From Phallusia mammillata (Eukaryota > Chordata > Ascidiacea > Phlebobranchia > Ascidiidae): 64,000 nt of DNA. The position numbers and the translations under genes were made by a program. Positions within the stretch are counted from its first letter, which is position 1, and each line of letters opens with the position of its first letter. The stretch is taken from NCBI GenBank assembly GCA_003260075.1, contig QLIY01000195.1:70716-134715 (forward strand). The letters run 5' to 3'. The notes beneath the pieces were generated by a model that did not search any database, was not told where the DNA came from, and was given only the letters and a program-made list of their open reading frames with translations. This document shows, piece after piece, positions 12,141 to 26,900 of this stretch.

Positions 12141-15100
12141 CTGCAAAACAACATGGGTTGTATGTAGAATAATTGCTGCAATATTATGGTTTGTAGAGGG
12201 AGCAAAAAAATGTCGTTAACCGAATAAGCTTAGGAATAGTATTGGAATATGTGCATCTGTTGCCAACTTTGATCGAAATCGAAAACACATTATTTGGTAA
12301 TGTAGGATTTACTTGACTATAACCTTGTGAAATGGTCTTTTCATTGCTATTTAGTAACAAACTCTTTTTTCGCACCAAGAAAGATTTCATGTCGTGATTA
12401 GCAAAGTGGCTTTCAAGGCGGTGGTTTTAACATTTCTTTGTGGGTTTGACATTTTCCAGGGAACTACATAATAATTTATTAGTTTCGTGGCGTCATAGTT
12501 AGTAATTTGAGTTTTTTGAAAAGGTCTAACGGAATTCATTGGATTGTTCTCAGAAGCAACGATAATAATAGAAAAGTTAAGAACCACTGTTTTTGAAACA
12601 TCGGAATTATTTCAATCGTCATTATTGTTTGCTTTGTAAACAGCGTTTTTTTTTATTTTGAACAACCAGCAAATTGGCTTACACTGGAGCTTCCCTTCTG
12701 CGATCCCTGTTCCTCATCGGAGGTTCGGTGATGCCGAAATTCTTCCTCCTCTCGGCAGCTCGATCTCTGTACTTGATTTGTGTCTCTCCAGAATCCACAG
12801 GAGGCGCCATCATCTTCGTTTTTGTCAATGTTCCCATCCGACTCTTTCGCCTAAAACGGACATGTTCAAAATTGTAAAAACAGCTAAAGTGCTGAAGTGA
12901 CAAAAAAAAACTTTTCTAAAACCTAAAATATATCTCAAAGTTTTACAAAAAGATGCAAAAATGCTTATTTTTTGTATTTTTTTTGCCTAATTCAATTACT
13001 GTAAATTTGTGAACGATATAATTGGGAAAAATCTGGTTAAAAGCAAATTTGACAGTAAAAAAAACAAAGTTTGGTGTCACATAATTGGCAGGTTCGAACA
13101 TTTTTTTCTAAATTTTCGTGCTAATTAACGAACAAAAAACGCGAAAATTTTGACTTGTTATCATGACACACGATCCTTTACCTCTGTTCCAAGTTTTGCT
13201 TGTGAAGGTCAGATATTTCCTTGTGCTTGGTGAGCATTTCCTTTGAAGCAAACCCGCGCCTGTGAGCAAAAACCAGCAACGTGTCAAATACGGCGAAAAC
13301 CAATATACAAGGCTACCTACCGGCTTTCGTTTCAAGATTTAAAACATTAAACACTACTTCTAATAAATCACCAAAAGCGTAGAACTAGAACTATTGTGAA
13401 AACAAGTCAATGAAAACAGCCAATGGAACCGGGGACCGAACAATTAGTGTTAAAAGCCGTTAGTGTTCTAACATTTAAACCAGCGGTTCTTGAAATGTTA
13501 AGTCATCAACCAGTTCTCACATGCCCTGTACTAGTTTCTGCTGAGTAACTATTTTTTTAAAGCCCAAATGACTCAGCACTTTCGCACACCTTAGGAACAG
13601 GCCACACGGGGGGGGGGTAAACCAGCGGTTCTTGAAATGGTAAGTCATCAACCAGTTCTGATAAGTAACTATTTTTTTTAAGCCCAAATGACTCAGCACT
13701 TTCGCACACCTTAGGAACAGGCCACACGCCTTAGGTTACGAACCACGAAGTAAACGAACACTTTGAAAAAGTACTAACCTGCAAAGCAGACAAGCCAACT
13801 TTGCCCAGTCAATCAGCTTCTCTTCGTCATCAGGTGGGGGGGGGGCGTTATACGAACCACGAAGTAAACGAACACTTCGACAAAGTACTAACCTGCAAAG
13901 GAGACAAGCCAACTTTGCCCAGTCAATCAGCTTCTCTTCGTCATCAGGTCCTGCGTCATCACCGTCATCGCTATCGTCACTCGTGTTCATGTACGACACC
14001 AAACCCGAGTTGGATTGAGCGCCAGGACCACGCTATGAAAAATGTTGTTACAGTTAACTTGCTGAACCTAACGCTTGCTGGTATGAAGCGTTCAACACTT
14101 CGAAGCGCTTGACATGCTCTGGTTTTTACGTCATCATGGGGGGGGGGGATGGGATGAATCCTTCAACACTTCGAAGCGCTTGACATGCTCTGGTTTTTAC
14201 GTCATCATGCATTTATCATGTAACAATAGATAAGTTAGGGTAGTAGTGGGTTTAGCATCGACACAATAATTCGGCCACATTTTTTGGCGTTGATGCCATG
14301 TTGGGCAATTTTAAAATTATTGCAGGCAACAAGGTTTCATTGATCATGTGTATACGATTTACAGTATACTTTAAAAACTAATACAGCGGTTCCCAAACTG
14401 GGGTCCGCGGTCCTTTAGGGGTCCGTGAGGCAATTTTGGGGGGACCGCGAAGCGGTTGAAGTAATTCTATAATCTTATTTGGCGTCAGTTTGTGCCACTA
14501 AATAAGTTTAAATCAAAGTAGAATTGAGAATCGACTGTCTTCATTGCTAAACAATGGCCTTTATTGAATGACAACTATCAAAAATGCAATTGTTCGCGCA
14601 CAATCGTAATGTTTTTTGTCCTGTTTGTGATGTTACATGCTGTCTTTGGATGAGTGTTATGCGCAATTTTGCATAACTAGCTAAAATCCTGCAATCAACT
14701 TTCGTTTTTATGAAATACACATTTAAGCTTATGGACCGCGAGCCCTCGAAATAATGGAAAAGGGACCGTTTTGAAAAAAATATGAAAAACTTTGGGAACC
14801 ACTGAACTAATAGAATCACGATTATGACATACTTCCGACTTACGTGTTAGGAAGCGCTATATTTGTACGACAATACAATAGCAGGAAGTATTTTATGATT
14901 GTCGCATCATAATTTAGGGTTTACTGTCATTGAACGATTGCTGAAAATAATCTAACATTCACCAGGTTTTGTAGTGTGTAGCACTGATTTTGAAACCCCC
15001 TTTAAAAACGTCAATACTCGGTTCAGAGAACACGGGTACTGGGTTTTCAAACGGTGATTGTACTAAAATAACTTTAACCCTAGAAATGCTAGTTGGTATG

Positions 15101-18100
15101 AAATATCGTCACTCACTCCTTGGGGCTTGTCTGGTGTCTTGAAGAAATCTTCTTTATATACAGCAGACACCGCAGCTTGCCGATCTGCTTCGTTTGATTG
15201 TTTCTCCAACATCATAAACACCGTGTCAGCTGCAGTCGATAAAAAAAGTTTTTTAGCAGTCATAAAACTTGCAAAAAAAAAACACAACTGGACACGTTCC
15301 AAAAACCCAGCGCCTAAATTAAAACTAAAACATGCAATTAAAACGTCGTTTTAAATATTTTTTTAGACTTATTAAGACATGGCGTAACCCCCCCCCCGCC
15401 CTCGAAATAATGGAAAAGGGACCGTTTTGAAAAAAATATGAAAAACTTTGGGAACCACTGAACTAATAGAATCACGATTATGACATACTTCCGACTTACG
15501 TGTTAGGAAGCGCTATATTTGTACGACAATACAATAGCAGGAAGTATTTTATGATTGTCGCATCATAATTTAGGGTTTACTGTCATTGAACGATTGCTGA
15601 AAATAATCTAACATTCACCAGGTTTTGTAGTGTGTAGCACTGATTTTGAAACCCCCTTTAAAAACGTCAATACTCGGTTCAGAGAACACGGGTACTGGGT
15701 TTTCAAACGGTGATTGTACTAAAATAACTTTAACCCTAGAAATGCTAGTTGGTATGAAATATCGTCACTCACTCCTTGGGGCTTGTCTGGTGTCTTGAAG
15801 AAATCTTCTTTATATACAGCAGACACCGCAGCTTGCCGATCTGCTTCGTTTGATTGTTTCTCCAACATCATAAACACTGTGTCAGCTGCAGTCGATAAAA
15901 AGTTTTTTTAGCAGTCATAAAACATGCAAAAAACACACACAACTGGACACGTTCCAAAAACCCAGCGCCTAAATTAAAACTAAAACATGCAAAGAAGTCG
16001 TTTTAAATATTTTTTTAGACTTGTTAAGACATGGCGTATTTCTATATCTATGTCTACCCCGTTTTGGAACACCATAAAAATACAATAGGCCAGATTCTTG
16101 AAACCCAGCGATTAATACAGGTAAAATATTCGCTTTTTAACATAAGTGATTTACGGTCAGGATATATGAAACTTCGTAACCTTTCAAAACAGTTTGAGAT
16201 AAGCTTACCGGTTGAAGACTCCTTTTTCGAACCACCTTGGTTGTTTCCAGTTCCTGGTTCTTCCATCAACTTCTTAAACTCTTCCTTTTTCTTGTTTTGT
16301 GCTTTCGCCCATCTTTCCATGTCTTTGGCGATCTGGAAAAACATAATTTAAAAACTACTAACTTGGAAAAAGAGAAAATTACGGCTTATCTCCAGTATAC
16401 TCATACCCCCCCCCCTCCAGTTCCTGGTTCTTCCATCAACTTCTTAAACTCTTCCTTTTTCTTATTTTGTGCTTTAGCCCATCTTTCCATGTCTTTGGCG
16501 ATCTGGAAAAGATAATTTAAAAACTACTAACTTGGAAAAAGGGAAAATTACGGCTTATACACATTATGGTGAACTAACACATTGTACATTTAAAAAAAAA
16601 CTTTTTTGGCAAATTTAAAAAAATGAAAATTGAGCAAAAGCACCTTTTTAGCACTCATTTTTTTCTGTTCCTTTTGCTCTTTCTTGTCCTTCTCCTTGGC
16701 CTGCACTTCGTTGGAAACTGGCACATATATCTTCTTGTTGGCGTCGTAGTAAAGATATTGGGCAGTGTAACTGTTGTAGAAATACTACAAAAAAATTATA
16801 AGTGTTACCAGTGAAGAAATGTAAATATTTTAATATATTGTACTAGGTAATAAACGTGTAATAACAGAATTTATTTAGCGGGGGTATTTTCACCATTTTG
16901 AAGTTTCTGACTGTTTTTGCTTTAGTACAAGCACTTGCTAAGTGAATTAGGATTTACAATAATGAGTAATTGTATGTCGTTGTGACGACTAACATGAGCC
17001 TCTTTAAACTTATTTGAGTCCGCAGACTCGATGTTGAAAAATAAAGTTTTTGCCTGGCATAGAACATCACTTAAATTTCCAAAATGATAAAACCGGTAAC
17101 ATTTTTCTGTCCTCGTTCTAAAACTCACCCTCGAGTTTGAGTCATAATAAAGACCCGTTGTTGCGTCATAATAATAACCGGAAGTTTGGTCGTAGGAAAA
17201 GTTTGCGATGATGGGGGCGGGGTACTGTCCCGGCATCAGAGCGGGAGCTGCGGGTTTAACTGGGGTCGTTGGGGCTGCGGGGGGTTTCATTGCTGGCGGC
17301 TGAAACATCAAAATTAGATTTCAGCATTGTTTTAAAAGTTGAAATTCGTGTATTTTTGCTTGATGTCAATTGTTAATTACAAACTGTGCTTATTTTACCA
17401 AACGCCCTTTTGTGTCTAATTCATACATAGGGATAAATGAGTTTGGAAGCATCGATAATACTAACATAGGCGTTTTTATCTCAGTCAGGAGATTTTTTGA
17501 TGTAAATTTAATACAAACCTGTGCCTTTTCCGGTGCCTTCGTAACAACTGCAGGAGTACCCCCCCCCCTTTACCAAACGCCCTTTTGTGTCTAATTCATA
17601 CATAGGGATAAATGAGCAGTTTGGAAGCAGCGATAATACTAACATAAGCGTTTTTATCTCAGTCAGGAGATTTTTTGATGTAANAGTTTGGAAGCATCGA
17701 TAATACTAACATAGGCGTTTTTATCTCAGTCAGGAGATTTTTTGATGTAAATTTAATACAAACCTGTGCCTTTTCCGGTGCCTTCGTAACAACTGCAGGA
17801 GTAGACGGTTTTGCAGCTTCTAAAAAAAACATTTTTTTCATTGGATTGAAATTAAACAACAAACCAAGGATGCAACTATTTCTTACCTGGCTTCTTTGCG
17901 GATGATTTCTTATTCTGAAAAAAAGTTAAAACATGAAAATATTTGACAAAATAAGACAGTTTTCTGAGCAAAAAATCAGAGTCAGTATTGTGTATAAAAC
18001 ATGACTACGTTCCCCCCCCCCCCCCCCCCCCCCCCCCCGGCTGCCGTGCAAGCTGCAGAAGCCGCAATACAGGCAGCTCATTGGTCACAGGTGGGATTTT

Positions 18101-21100
18101 CAAGTACAATCTAAATCTGGTTCATCGCATATCCCATTTGTCAATGCGATTAATTTTTTTCTCAACTATTAATAGGTTTCAATTTGGGATTTTGTGTGCA
18201 ATAAAATGGAATATGCGATTAATCGGAATCGTATGTATTTCCCTACTACTCTTGGCTAGGTGTTTCTTGACGTTTTACTGTTTTTAAGTACAACACGGAT
18301 TATTAGTTTTTTTGTTTAGCCGAGCTTTGCGCGCGAAACGCATTACTGTATTGATTTAAATAGTTGTTTAATTCAACAAAAAAACTATATATTATTGTCA
18401 TTGTGCGTCACTTAGTTGCATGCCTTCTGTTGCTTTTAATTCTGACGACCTGGTGATGACAATAGTACTTGTCGAAACGTAGTCATGTTTTATACACAAT
18501 ACTGGCCCCCCCCCCTCACCAGGTCGTCAGAATTAAAAGCAACAGAAGGCATGCAACTAAGTGGCGCACAATGACAATATATAGTTTTGTTGTTGAATTA
18601 AACAACTATTTAAATCAATACAGTAATGCGTTTCATGTGCAAAGCTCGGCTAAAAAGGAAACTAATATTCCGTGTTGTAGTAAAAAACAGTAAAACGTCA
18701 AGAAACACCTAGCCAAGAACAGTAGGGAAATACATACGATTCCGATTAATCGCATATTCCATTTTATTGCACACAAAATCCCAAATTGAAACCTATTAAT
18801 AGTTGAGAAAAAAATTAATCGCATTGACAAATGGGATATGCGATGAACCAGATTTAGATTGTACTTGAAAATCCCACCTGTGACCAATGAGCTGCCTGTA
18901 TTGCGGCTTCTGCAGCTTGCACGGCAGCCGATATGGAAGCATTGGATGAAGTTTGGGCGGCGGGCTGACCTCGTGCCTTGCGACCGCCACCTTGCGGCGT
19001 GCTGAATTCGAGAGCCACGTGTCGCCCGTCGATGTGAAAACGCGGAGTGGCGTCGGAAAGATAGTCGAGAACTTGCGTACAATCCTGCGAAAGTTTGGGA
19101 GGCATGAAAAATGTTATATTTGACTTTTTTATATTAGATGTTTTAAATTTAAGTGCTAAGTAATATTGATTTTCTAGAGGTAGTAAATGCACACGGCTGC
19201 TCTGTCTAAACAAGGGCTAGGGCATAAATCGCTTTTGTCTACAAACACGATTTGTTGTATTGTAAGGCAAAAGTCAATACCTTGTTTATTGTAAAAAACG
19301 AAAAAACATTCAGGTCCTTTCAGGTTAAGAAACCCAGGCATTGCAAAAAAGCATGCCGTTTTCTGTTGTAGGTTTTGTGGAACAAGCCATAGCTAGTGTG
19401 AGATGTTGGATTTTTACCTCCCACTTGTGTTTACTGATTTACAGTTTTTGCATTAACATTTGTTCTCCGTTGTTTAACCTTCATTGTTTGCATATTTTGA
19501 CGGGTTTTGGTAAAACGTATACCTCATTTTTTTAGCCAGTAGCATTTGCTACTTTTTTACCACTTACTAAAACACCTTGAATCAGTGATCTTTAAACATT
19601 AACATGCCTACTATTGAAAGGACAGATCCTGTGAAAGACATTTATATTTACCTATATCCTTGTATGTTGTACTGAACTATTTATAGCCTGTTAATTGATG
19701 GCTATCAGTACCATACCAAAGAAGAAAAATTACATACAGTATTTATAAAGTTACGCAACTAAGTGTCTCAATATACAGGACAAGCCCCCCCCCCATGAAG
19801 TTAATGCAACTGAATCAAAATGTACATGAATGTTAAAAGGCTCATTTAATCCACGATTTTTGGACAGGGACCCCCCCCCCCCTGAACTATTTATAGCCTG
19901 TTAATTGATGGCTATCAGTACCATACCAATGAAGAAAAATTACATACAGTATTTTTAAAGTTACGGAACTAAGTGTCTCAATATACAGGACAAACGTTTG
20001 GTCGCAAAATCTACTAATTGTCAAGACTACATTTCGCACACTCACCTCAACGCTTTTCCACTGCACGAAGCAGAATCCCCTCGAGACTCCAAACTTGTCA
20101 CGTACAAGTCGTATATCCACAATAGGAAAGTGAGTGATATATTCGAACGAACTCCGTACCGATGCTTCCGTCGTATCACGGTCCAAACCTTTCACTATCA
20201 TCGCTGCACAACATAATATGAAGTTAATGCAACTGAATCAAAATGTACATGAATGTTAAAAGGCTGGTTTAATCCACGATTTTTGGACAGGGAGAATTGA
20301 AATAAAATGTCTCTAACGCAAGGTATTAGAAAATGTAAGTAGATATGAATACTGGCATTCCAATTTAAAACTGCATTTTTACTTGGAATTTGGTTATAAA
20401 ACAATCAAAGATGCTACTTACTATCAGTAGGTGATCCACTGTAATGTCTCCTGTACTCGTCGCCGCCTCTCGAATCAGATCGTCCACTATAGTCACTTTC
20501 CTGTAATAAAACCATAACAGATATATGTTATAATTTTGACCGGTTTCTCAAACTATAATTCTGATCGAAAATAGCCAAAAGATAACATACACTACACAAG
20601 CAATTTTTGACGATCTGCAAATAAGCACATGATATACAGATGAATAAATGCGTATGCCAGCGTTTTGGATGCATTTAACAAGAGAATTGTTCTAAAAAAA
20701 TACGCTAAAAGGTTTTTTTGAGGCCGTCGGCAAATTTACAATCTACAACATTTGTTACATTTTTTGTGCAACACAGATGAGTTTTTTCTCAACAGATATA
20801 GTACAAAAAAAATATCGCAATGATCCACGTTATTTTATGCTGAGGTGATCAAAATTGGTCAATCAAAAGTGAGTTCTCCATAACTAGATCAATAATTTTG
20901 GCACCCCCCCCCCCGCAACACAGATGAGTTTTTTCTCAACAAATATAGTACAAAAAAAAATATCGCAATGATCCACGTTATTTTATGCTGAGGTCATCAA
21001 AATTGGTCAATCAAAAGTGAGTTCTCCATAACTAGGTCAATAATTTTGGCATATAAAAATCCACACAAACAGCTCGGGAAAACTTACTTGGCTTCCGCGG

Positions 21101-22436
21101 CGCGAACGATCTCTATCCCCGCGATCGAAGCTGGGATCGAAGTAACTCATCGCAAGTCTCTCTCTTCCCAAACGCAACAAGCCCTGTGTGAAGAAAACAG
21201 AAAAGGTGTGTCAAATCCGGGCAATGGAAAACAAATCTCCAAACTCGATAGCGGATGGGATTCCGGGTCCCTGGGACTTTCAACAACATTACAAGACAAG
21301 ATTGAGGTAGGGCGACTCGCTGGTGAAAACTCTGTCTGAAACTCACAACTTTCTCGTACTGAGCCTTATAGTAGTTTCTGACTTGGTGCTTCAACTATTC
21401 TATCACAGTTTTTTTTACCAGCGCCGAGGTTTTTTACAACCGGATCAATTTGGTTAGACCAGTGGTTCCCAAACAGGGAGAAAATTTAAAACTTCAGGGG
21501 ATGAATTTAATTTAATTTGTACATGTGGTTCGTAAATATACACTTTAGCTACGGGAATATAACCTATAAAGTTCATAAAAGACGTAATTTTAAATGATCT
21601 TTGTATGGTTTAGCATCTACTATGTAGACTACATAGTTTGAATAAAAATGCTTAAACTGTCCATCTATCGATAAATGTTGGGAACCTGTGTTAGACAATC
21701 CCCCCCCCCGCATCTACTATGTAGACTACATAGTTTGAATAAAAATGCTTAAACTGTTAAAGGGCCATCTATCGATGAATGTTGGGAACCTGTGTTAGAC
21801 AATAAAAAAGTTAAACAAGTGCGGAGTAATCTCAAACCAACATATGCCTTCAACTAAATCTACACCCTGATCGCTTTGGTAAGACTGCAAGCTAACTGAT
21901 CATGATAGCGAGATCGCCACACAACATTTCCACCGATAAAGATAAAAAGGTGACAAAGAATGTAAACAATTCCTGCAATGGGACAGGTCGTAAGCCGCCG
22001 CGGCACCGACACTGCCCTCTAACGGTGAATCTCAAATTGTGAAACCTGGTGTTCTGTCATCCACGAGATGGCGTCCCGCGTGCCCTCGAATTCGATGATG
22101 CATATTCGCTCGTTGGAGTCAGAGGGACCTGCGTGGCCAAGAGTCGATAGTGTCAGAATGGAGATTGTCACAAGCAAGGTTTATGCGGCCGAGGGACTTT
22201 CCCAACCAACGATAGTTTTTTTGCTCGATTAGTCGTGACCAGCTTCCTCCGAAAGAGGGTTCAACCAAGGTCACCTTGTTCGTTTCAGAAGTTGCAATAA
22301 GTGTTTTCAGTTTTGTTTTTTTCGTTTGGGACTTTATCACAAAAGGTCACTTTTTTGGCATAACTTTGCGCTTGAGTAACGTGATTTTGGTTGACATAGT
22401 ATGGAGTGTGACGTCATTTTTGTTGTATGACGATAT

Positions 22437-22494
<58 letters not shown>

Positions 22495-23877
22495 TCATTT
22501 TTGTTGGATGACGTCACACGCACTTACCTTTTCAAAAAGCGAACTGTCGTATACATATATTCTAATGACAGAAGGTCAATTCAGATAAACATGCAGTTGC
22601 CGTTTTAGGAATTAGCGCTTAAACCTGCAGAAGCAAAGGTCAGCGTTGGAATAATTTACCTGATCCGTGTTCAATCCTCACGCTCAAAGAAGGAGCTCCA
22701 AATCTGTCAACTTCATCACGAATCTGATAAAAGTAGACAAATAAGTGACAAATCGAGTTCATAAGCTTCTAATGGCGAATGCACCAAAAATTGGCCAAGC
22801 TCGTCTTGTGAAAATGCGGCCTAAAGATGTCCAACAGGTACATGACCAGCGATAGTGTATACACATTAAACCCGTGGTTCCCGACCCGGAATGAAATTCT
22901 TCAAGGAACGAAATTGAAAACTTAAGGGAAAAATTACTTTAATTTGTACATGTGGTTTGTATATAAACACTTCAGTTCTGGAAATATAACCAGTGAACCT
23001 GATAAAAAGACCAAATTAAAACCACTGTATTAAATTCATATGCTACAAAAAGCACACAAAAGCCAATAAATTAAACATTTACAACTTATACCTGTGATTC
23101 CTCAATAGATAAAGGAACACGATTGACAACAACAGTAGGACATGCGCCACGACTCCACTCTCTGCTGCTACCTGATGGACTACGTCGCCGGTCGTCTCGC
23201 CTGTCGTAACGATCCCTTTTGTACAAAAACGATCGATTATAAAAAGCGGCGAAAAAACTTGCATGCTTTAATCGGTAATTGATGAAGTTAGGCTCAATTT
23301 CGAGAAGAAGGTCTTACTTTAATCGTGCTATAAAGTGAACATAGTTTAATAGCAACTTGCAAATATATTTTTTTTTCAGACAGTGCCATCAACATTTTTA
23401 ATGGGTATAAAAAGATCGGAAGTTAAAATTGAAATCGATAACAAAAACAAGTGACTGGTGCGAGATAACAAGGTGCTTTAGTCAAGCGGCCAAAATACTA
23501 AACTTTGGTTTGATTTTACGAATTTGCTAAAAACGTTGGAAAAAAATGGATGAATCCAACTAAATATTGGAAAATGGGTTAAAATATTTCCAATCAAGGC
23601 TAAACCATATCCGCTGTAAAAACTTTACGTATGGTTGGTTCAACTAAGGCCAAAAGTTACATTACACAAATTCAGATGCATACTTGGGAAATGTACCAAC
23701 CTTTTCCTGCATAAAACATAGAAATAAACCAGCGTTATACAGTAAAAAGTACGAAAACATCATGCATCCCCTTGGACTGTTTATACGCCAGCGAAACTTA
23801 CATCCTATCGTGCATTTACTGGGCAGCTAAGGGGCTAGATAATGATCAGTGGGGGCATATCAAGCATGTTTAATGTG

Positions 23878-23919
<42 letters not shown>

Positions 23920-26900
23920 TGCAAACACACGGTCGAGGCCACAAGGAACGCGCAATTCATAATTCATGAACTCGGTGGGGGTGAAAATTCGCTGCTGGAT
24001 TACCGGAGCAAGCGGAAAACAGATTGGCGTCCAAGCGCTAATACTAATGTAGTTCAAGAGTTGGCAACCTTTCAACCACTGCGTGCCATTTGCTTGTTAT
24101 GTCAGAATAATTAACCGCTTCGCATGCCAACAGTTCTGTGTGTAACAGGTTTGTGTGATTTAAACAGTAATTAGAAAGCACTGCACAGTTTCGTACCTGT
24201 AGGCTGAGTTTTATAGGACTTTTGCATCATAATAAAGGCAAAACAAGCATTTCCCCCCCCCCTCTGTGTGTAACAGGTTTGTGTGATTTAAACAGTAATT
24301 AGAAAGCACTACACAGTTTCGTACCTGTAGGCTGATTTTTATAGGACTTTCGCATCATTATAAAGGCAAAACAAGCATTCTAATAGTTCAAATTGTATCA
24401 GCAGTACTTATTGCAACGAATGAACCTTGTGTGTTAGCACGCGTGCCGGGAGTTGCCGACCCCTGCTGTAGCACATAGCACAGGCCTGCTTCTTTATGTA
24501 ATGTATTACTGTGTGATGCAGAATAGTAAGTGNTGTAGCACGTAGCACAGGCCTGCTTCTTTATGTAATGTATTACTGTGTGATGCAGAGCAGTAAGTGG
24601 GACATGGGTTTAGAGGCCGGAGTTGGTCTTACTTCGGGCCTGACCTCTCACTCGGCTTCATTCATGCCGCGATTTTATCAACTTAAGGGCCTAGTTTGGG
24701 CTTTGTTGAAAATATCGGGGCGGATTCAGGGCCCATGAGTTTAAGTCCGTTCACAAATATGGCATGACAAGTTAACTACATACATAAATCTAATTAAGCA
24801 CAAAATCAGAATCCCAAACCGTAGCCATTTATGGGTACAAAAACGTTTTTCTGTTGTGAACTGGCGACGTTTATAGTACCAAGCAATTAAAACACCATCC
24901 CCACCTTCCGTCTGTGTCTCTGCGGGGAGATTCCCTCCAGCTCCTACGTTCTTCACTGCCTCTGCGATCGCGGATGGGTGACCGGTCTCTGTAGCGCCCT
25001 CTGCTGCTTTCAGATGGACGTCGACGGTCAGTGTCTCTTGGGTACTGTAAAAATAGGTCATAGGTCAGTTCCAGCAGTGACCCAGGTGTTAGTGTGGAGA
25101 CGCATGTGTTTGGTCGTGAGGTAAAATAGCTTGCGATTCTTCTATGTGCAACATAAAGGCACTTGTGTAAGAAATGCTAAAGAAATGCTAGTGTGTTACA
25201 GAGTTGTAAGCAGGGTCCAAAATAGAGGTCAAAGTCCAAATAGGGCAAAGACGTTGGCAAAATTGGGGCACTAATGAGGCAGAATGTAAAGCTATAGGGC
25301 CAAATTAGGCCGCTTTTGTTTAAACTTAAACCCGAAACCGAAGCCGCCTCGAAAAGCCGACCGAACTAGCAACTCAGATCCAATTTGAAGGAGCTCTAAA
25401 GATTGCTTGTTGTGCTGTAAGTCCACGAATTCGACCCAAAACAAGTAAACGGTTAAATTTCGTCAATCACATCTTCAAACGTTTTTTTTTTGGTTTTGTT
25501 ATTTTTTGAATTTTTTTCACGTTTTGTTTGTTCTATTTTCCCCCCCCCCTGTAAGTCCACGAATTCGACCCAAAACAAGTAAACGGTTAAATTTCGTAAA
25601 TAACATCTTCAAACGTTTTTTTTAGTTTTGTTATTTTTTGAATTTTTTTCACGTTTTGTTTGTGCTATTTCAATGTAATATTCTCTGTAGCCATTAGATT
25701 GCGCACATTCAACGCCCTTTCGTACAGCAACTATATTCTTGTTAAGAATGTCGCTTTGTTCATATCATAACAAGCAGCTTCATATCATAATAAGCTGAAA
25801 TTGCGACCAGAAGAATACACGTACTGTTCTAAGTTATACACGACAGGCAAAAAAACACACATATTTTAAAACAAATTTGGCCGAGCAATTATATGAACAT
25901 GTTGGCAGGTGGAGGGTTTGGGAATCGATTTTGAGGGGGGCTGCAGGCTGACAAAGGAGCATCGCATAAAGCGGGGCGCTAAAACCTATGCTCTACTCAT
26001 TAATATTGCAGCATTTGCAGGTGGTGGCTATTCTTAATCCAGGGACACTTCGTTATTTATATAAAAGAGAGAACATTACGCGGGAAATAAATTGGCCGCC
26101 AAGGCCGCCGCTGCCAGCGTAAGATTCTATTCAGAGCTTGCGACTAATAATGAAGTATCACTCCCAACAGACTAGTGTCAAACATATCAGGATATTTCTG
26201 TGCGCTGGTCGATTTTGGTGGGATATGTTATGTAGATTAGTTAGCACTAAGTCCCAAATGGGTAAGATTGCATCCACATTTGCAGACAGGATCTTAAGGT
26301 TCGCGATAGGCAACGAAAGAGAAAGGGACCCTTAAATGCCAAAATAAGCTACCTCTTGAAAGAGATTGATCAAATAACTCAACAGCATTAGGCAAATATT
26401 TTAGAAAGACCGTTGTTCAATTTAGTGCTGAGGGGTTAAGCAAGCTGGTAAAATGCTAGATTTTAGTTTCATGTTTGTTGATGTAACCACAGCTGCACGA
26501 ACAAGGGGCAAGTTATTGTGGACGCGTAAAGAAGGAAACTATGCATAATTGAGTATGTTTGGCAAAAAAGAGAGAAAACCTATAATTATTCCCAGACGGA
26601 AAAAAAACGTACACGATGTTAGGAAAATTGCTGCCTGCCCTGTTATACGTGCCAATACAGACACAAGAAATGAAAGCACTGCACCAGGGCTCTTATAAAT
26701 TATTCCTTAAGAACTTGTTACGACTGCCACAAAGCGAGAGATCAATTCAAACCAGATTTTCGTCAAATTCAGGCAGTGGCAGTTCGAAAATTTATTGTTA
26801 CTAGAAGAATTGCCTGGACAAACAGCCAGTAGTTTGTATGTATTGAGAAGGGTTGGTGCCTTGACGGGCACCTGCCTGGTGGAGAATTGGAAAAATGATG

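Noticed and set aside
13736..16512. Tandem duplication of RBM5/10 exons 15, 16 and 17
   Set aside because: Each extra copy lies past a G/C run, includes intron flanks, and differs only by silent or intronic changes, so it is the other allele.
18039..18929. A biological palindrome or cruciform
   Set aside because: Flipping one piece makes all overlaps collinear, and C runs bound it on both sides.
21088..21150. RBM5/10 start codon at MSYFDPSFDR (21150)
   Set aside because: The preceding codons GLLRLGRERLA complete RRM1 and follow a good acceptor at 21184, so this Met is internal.
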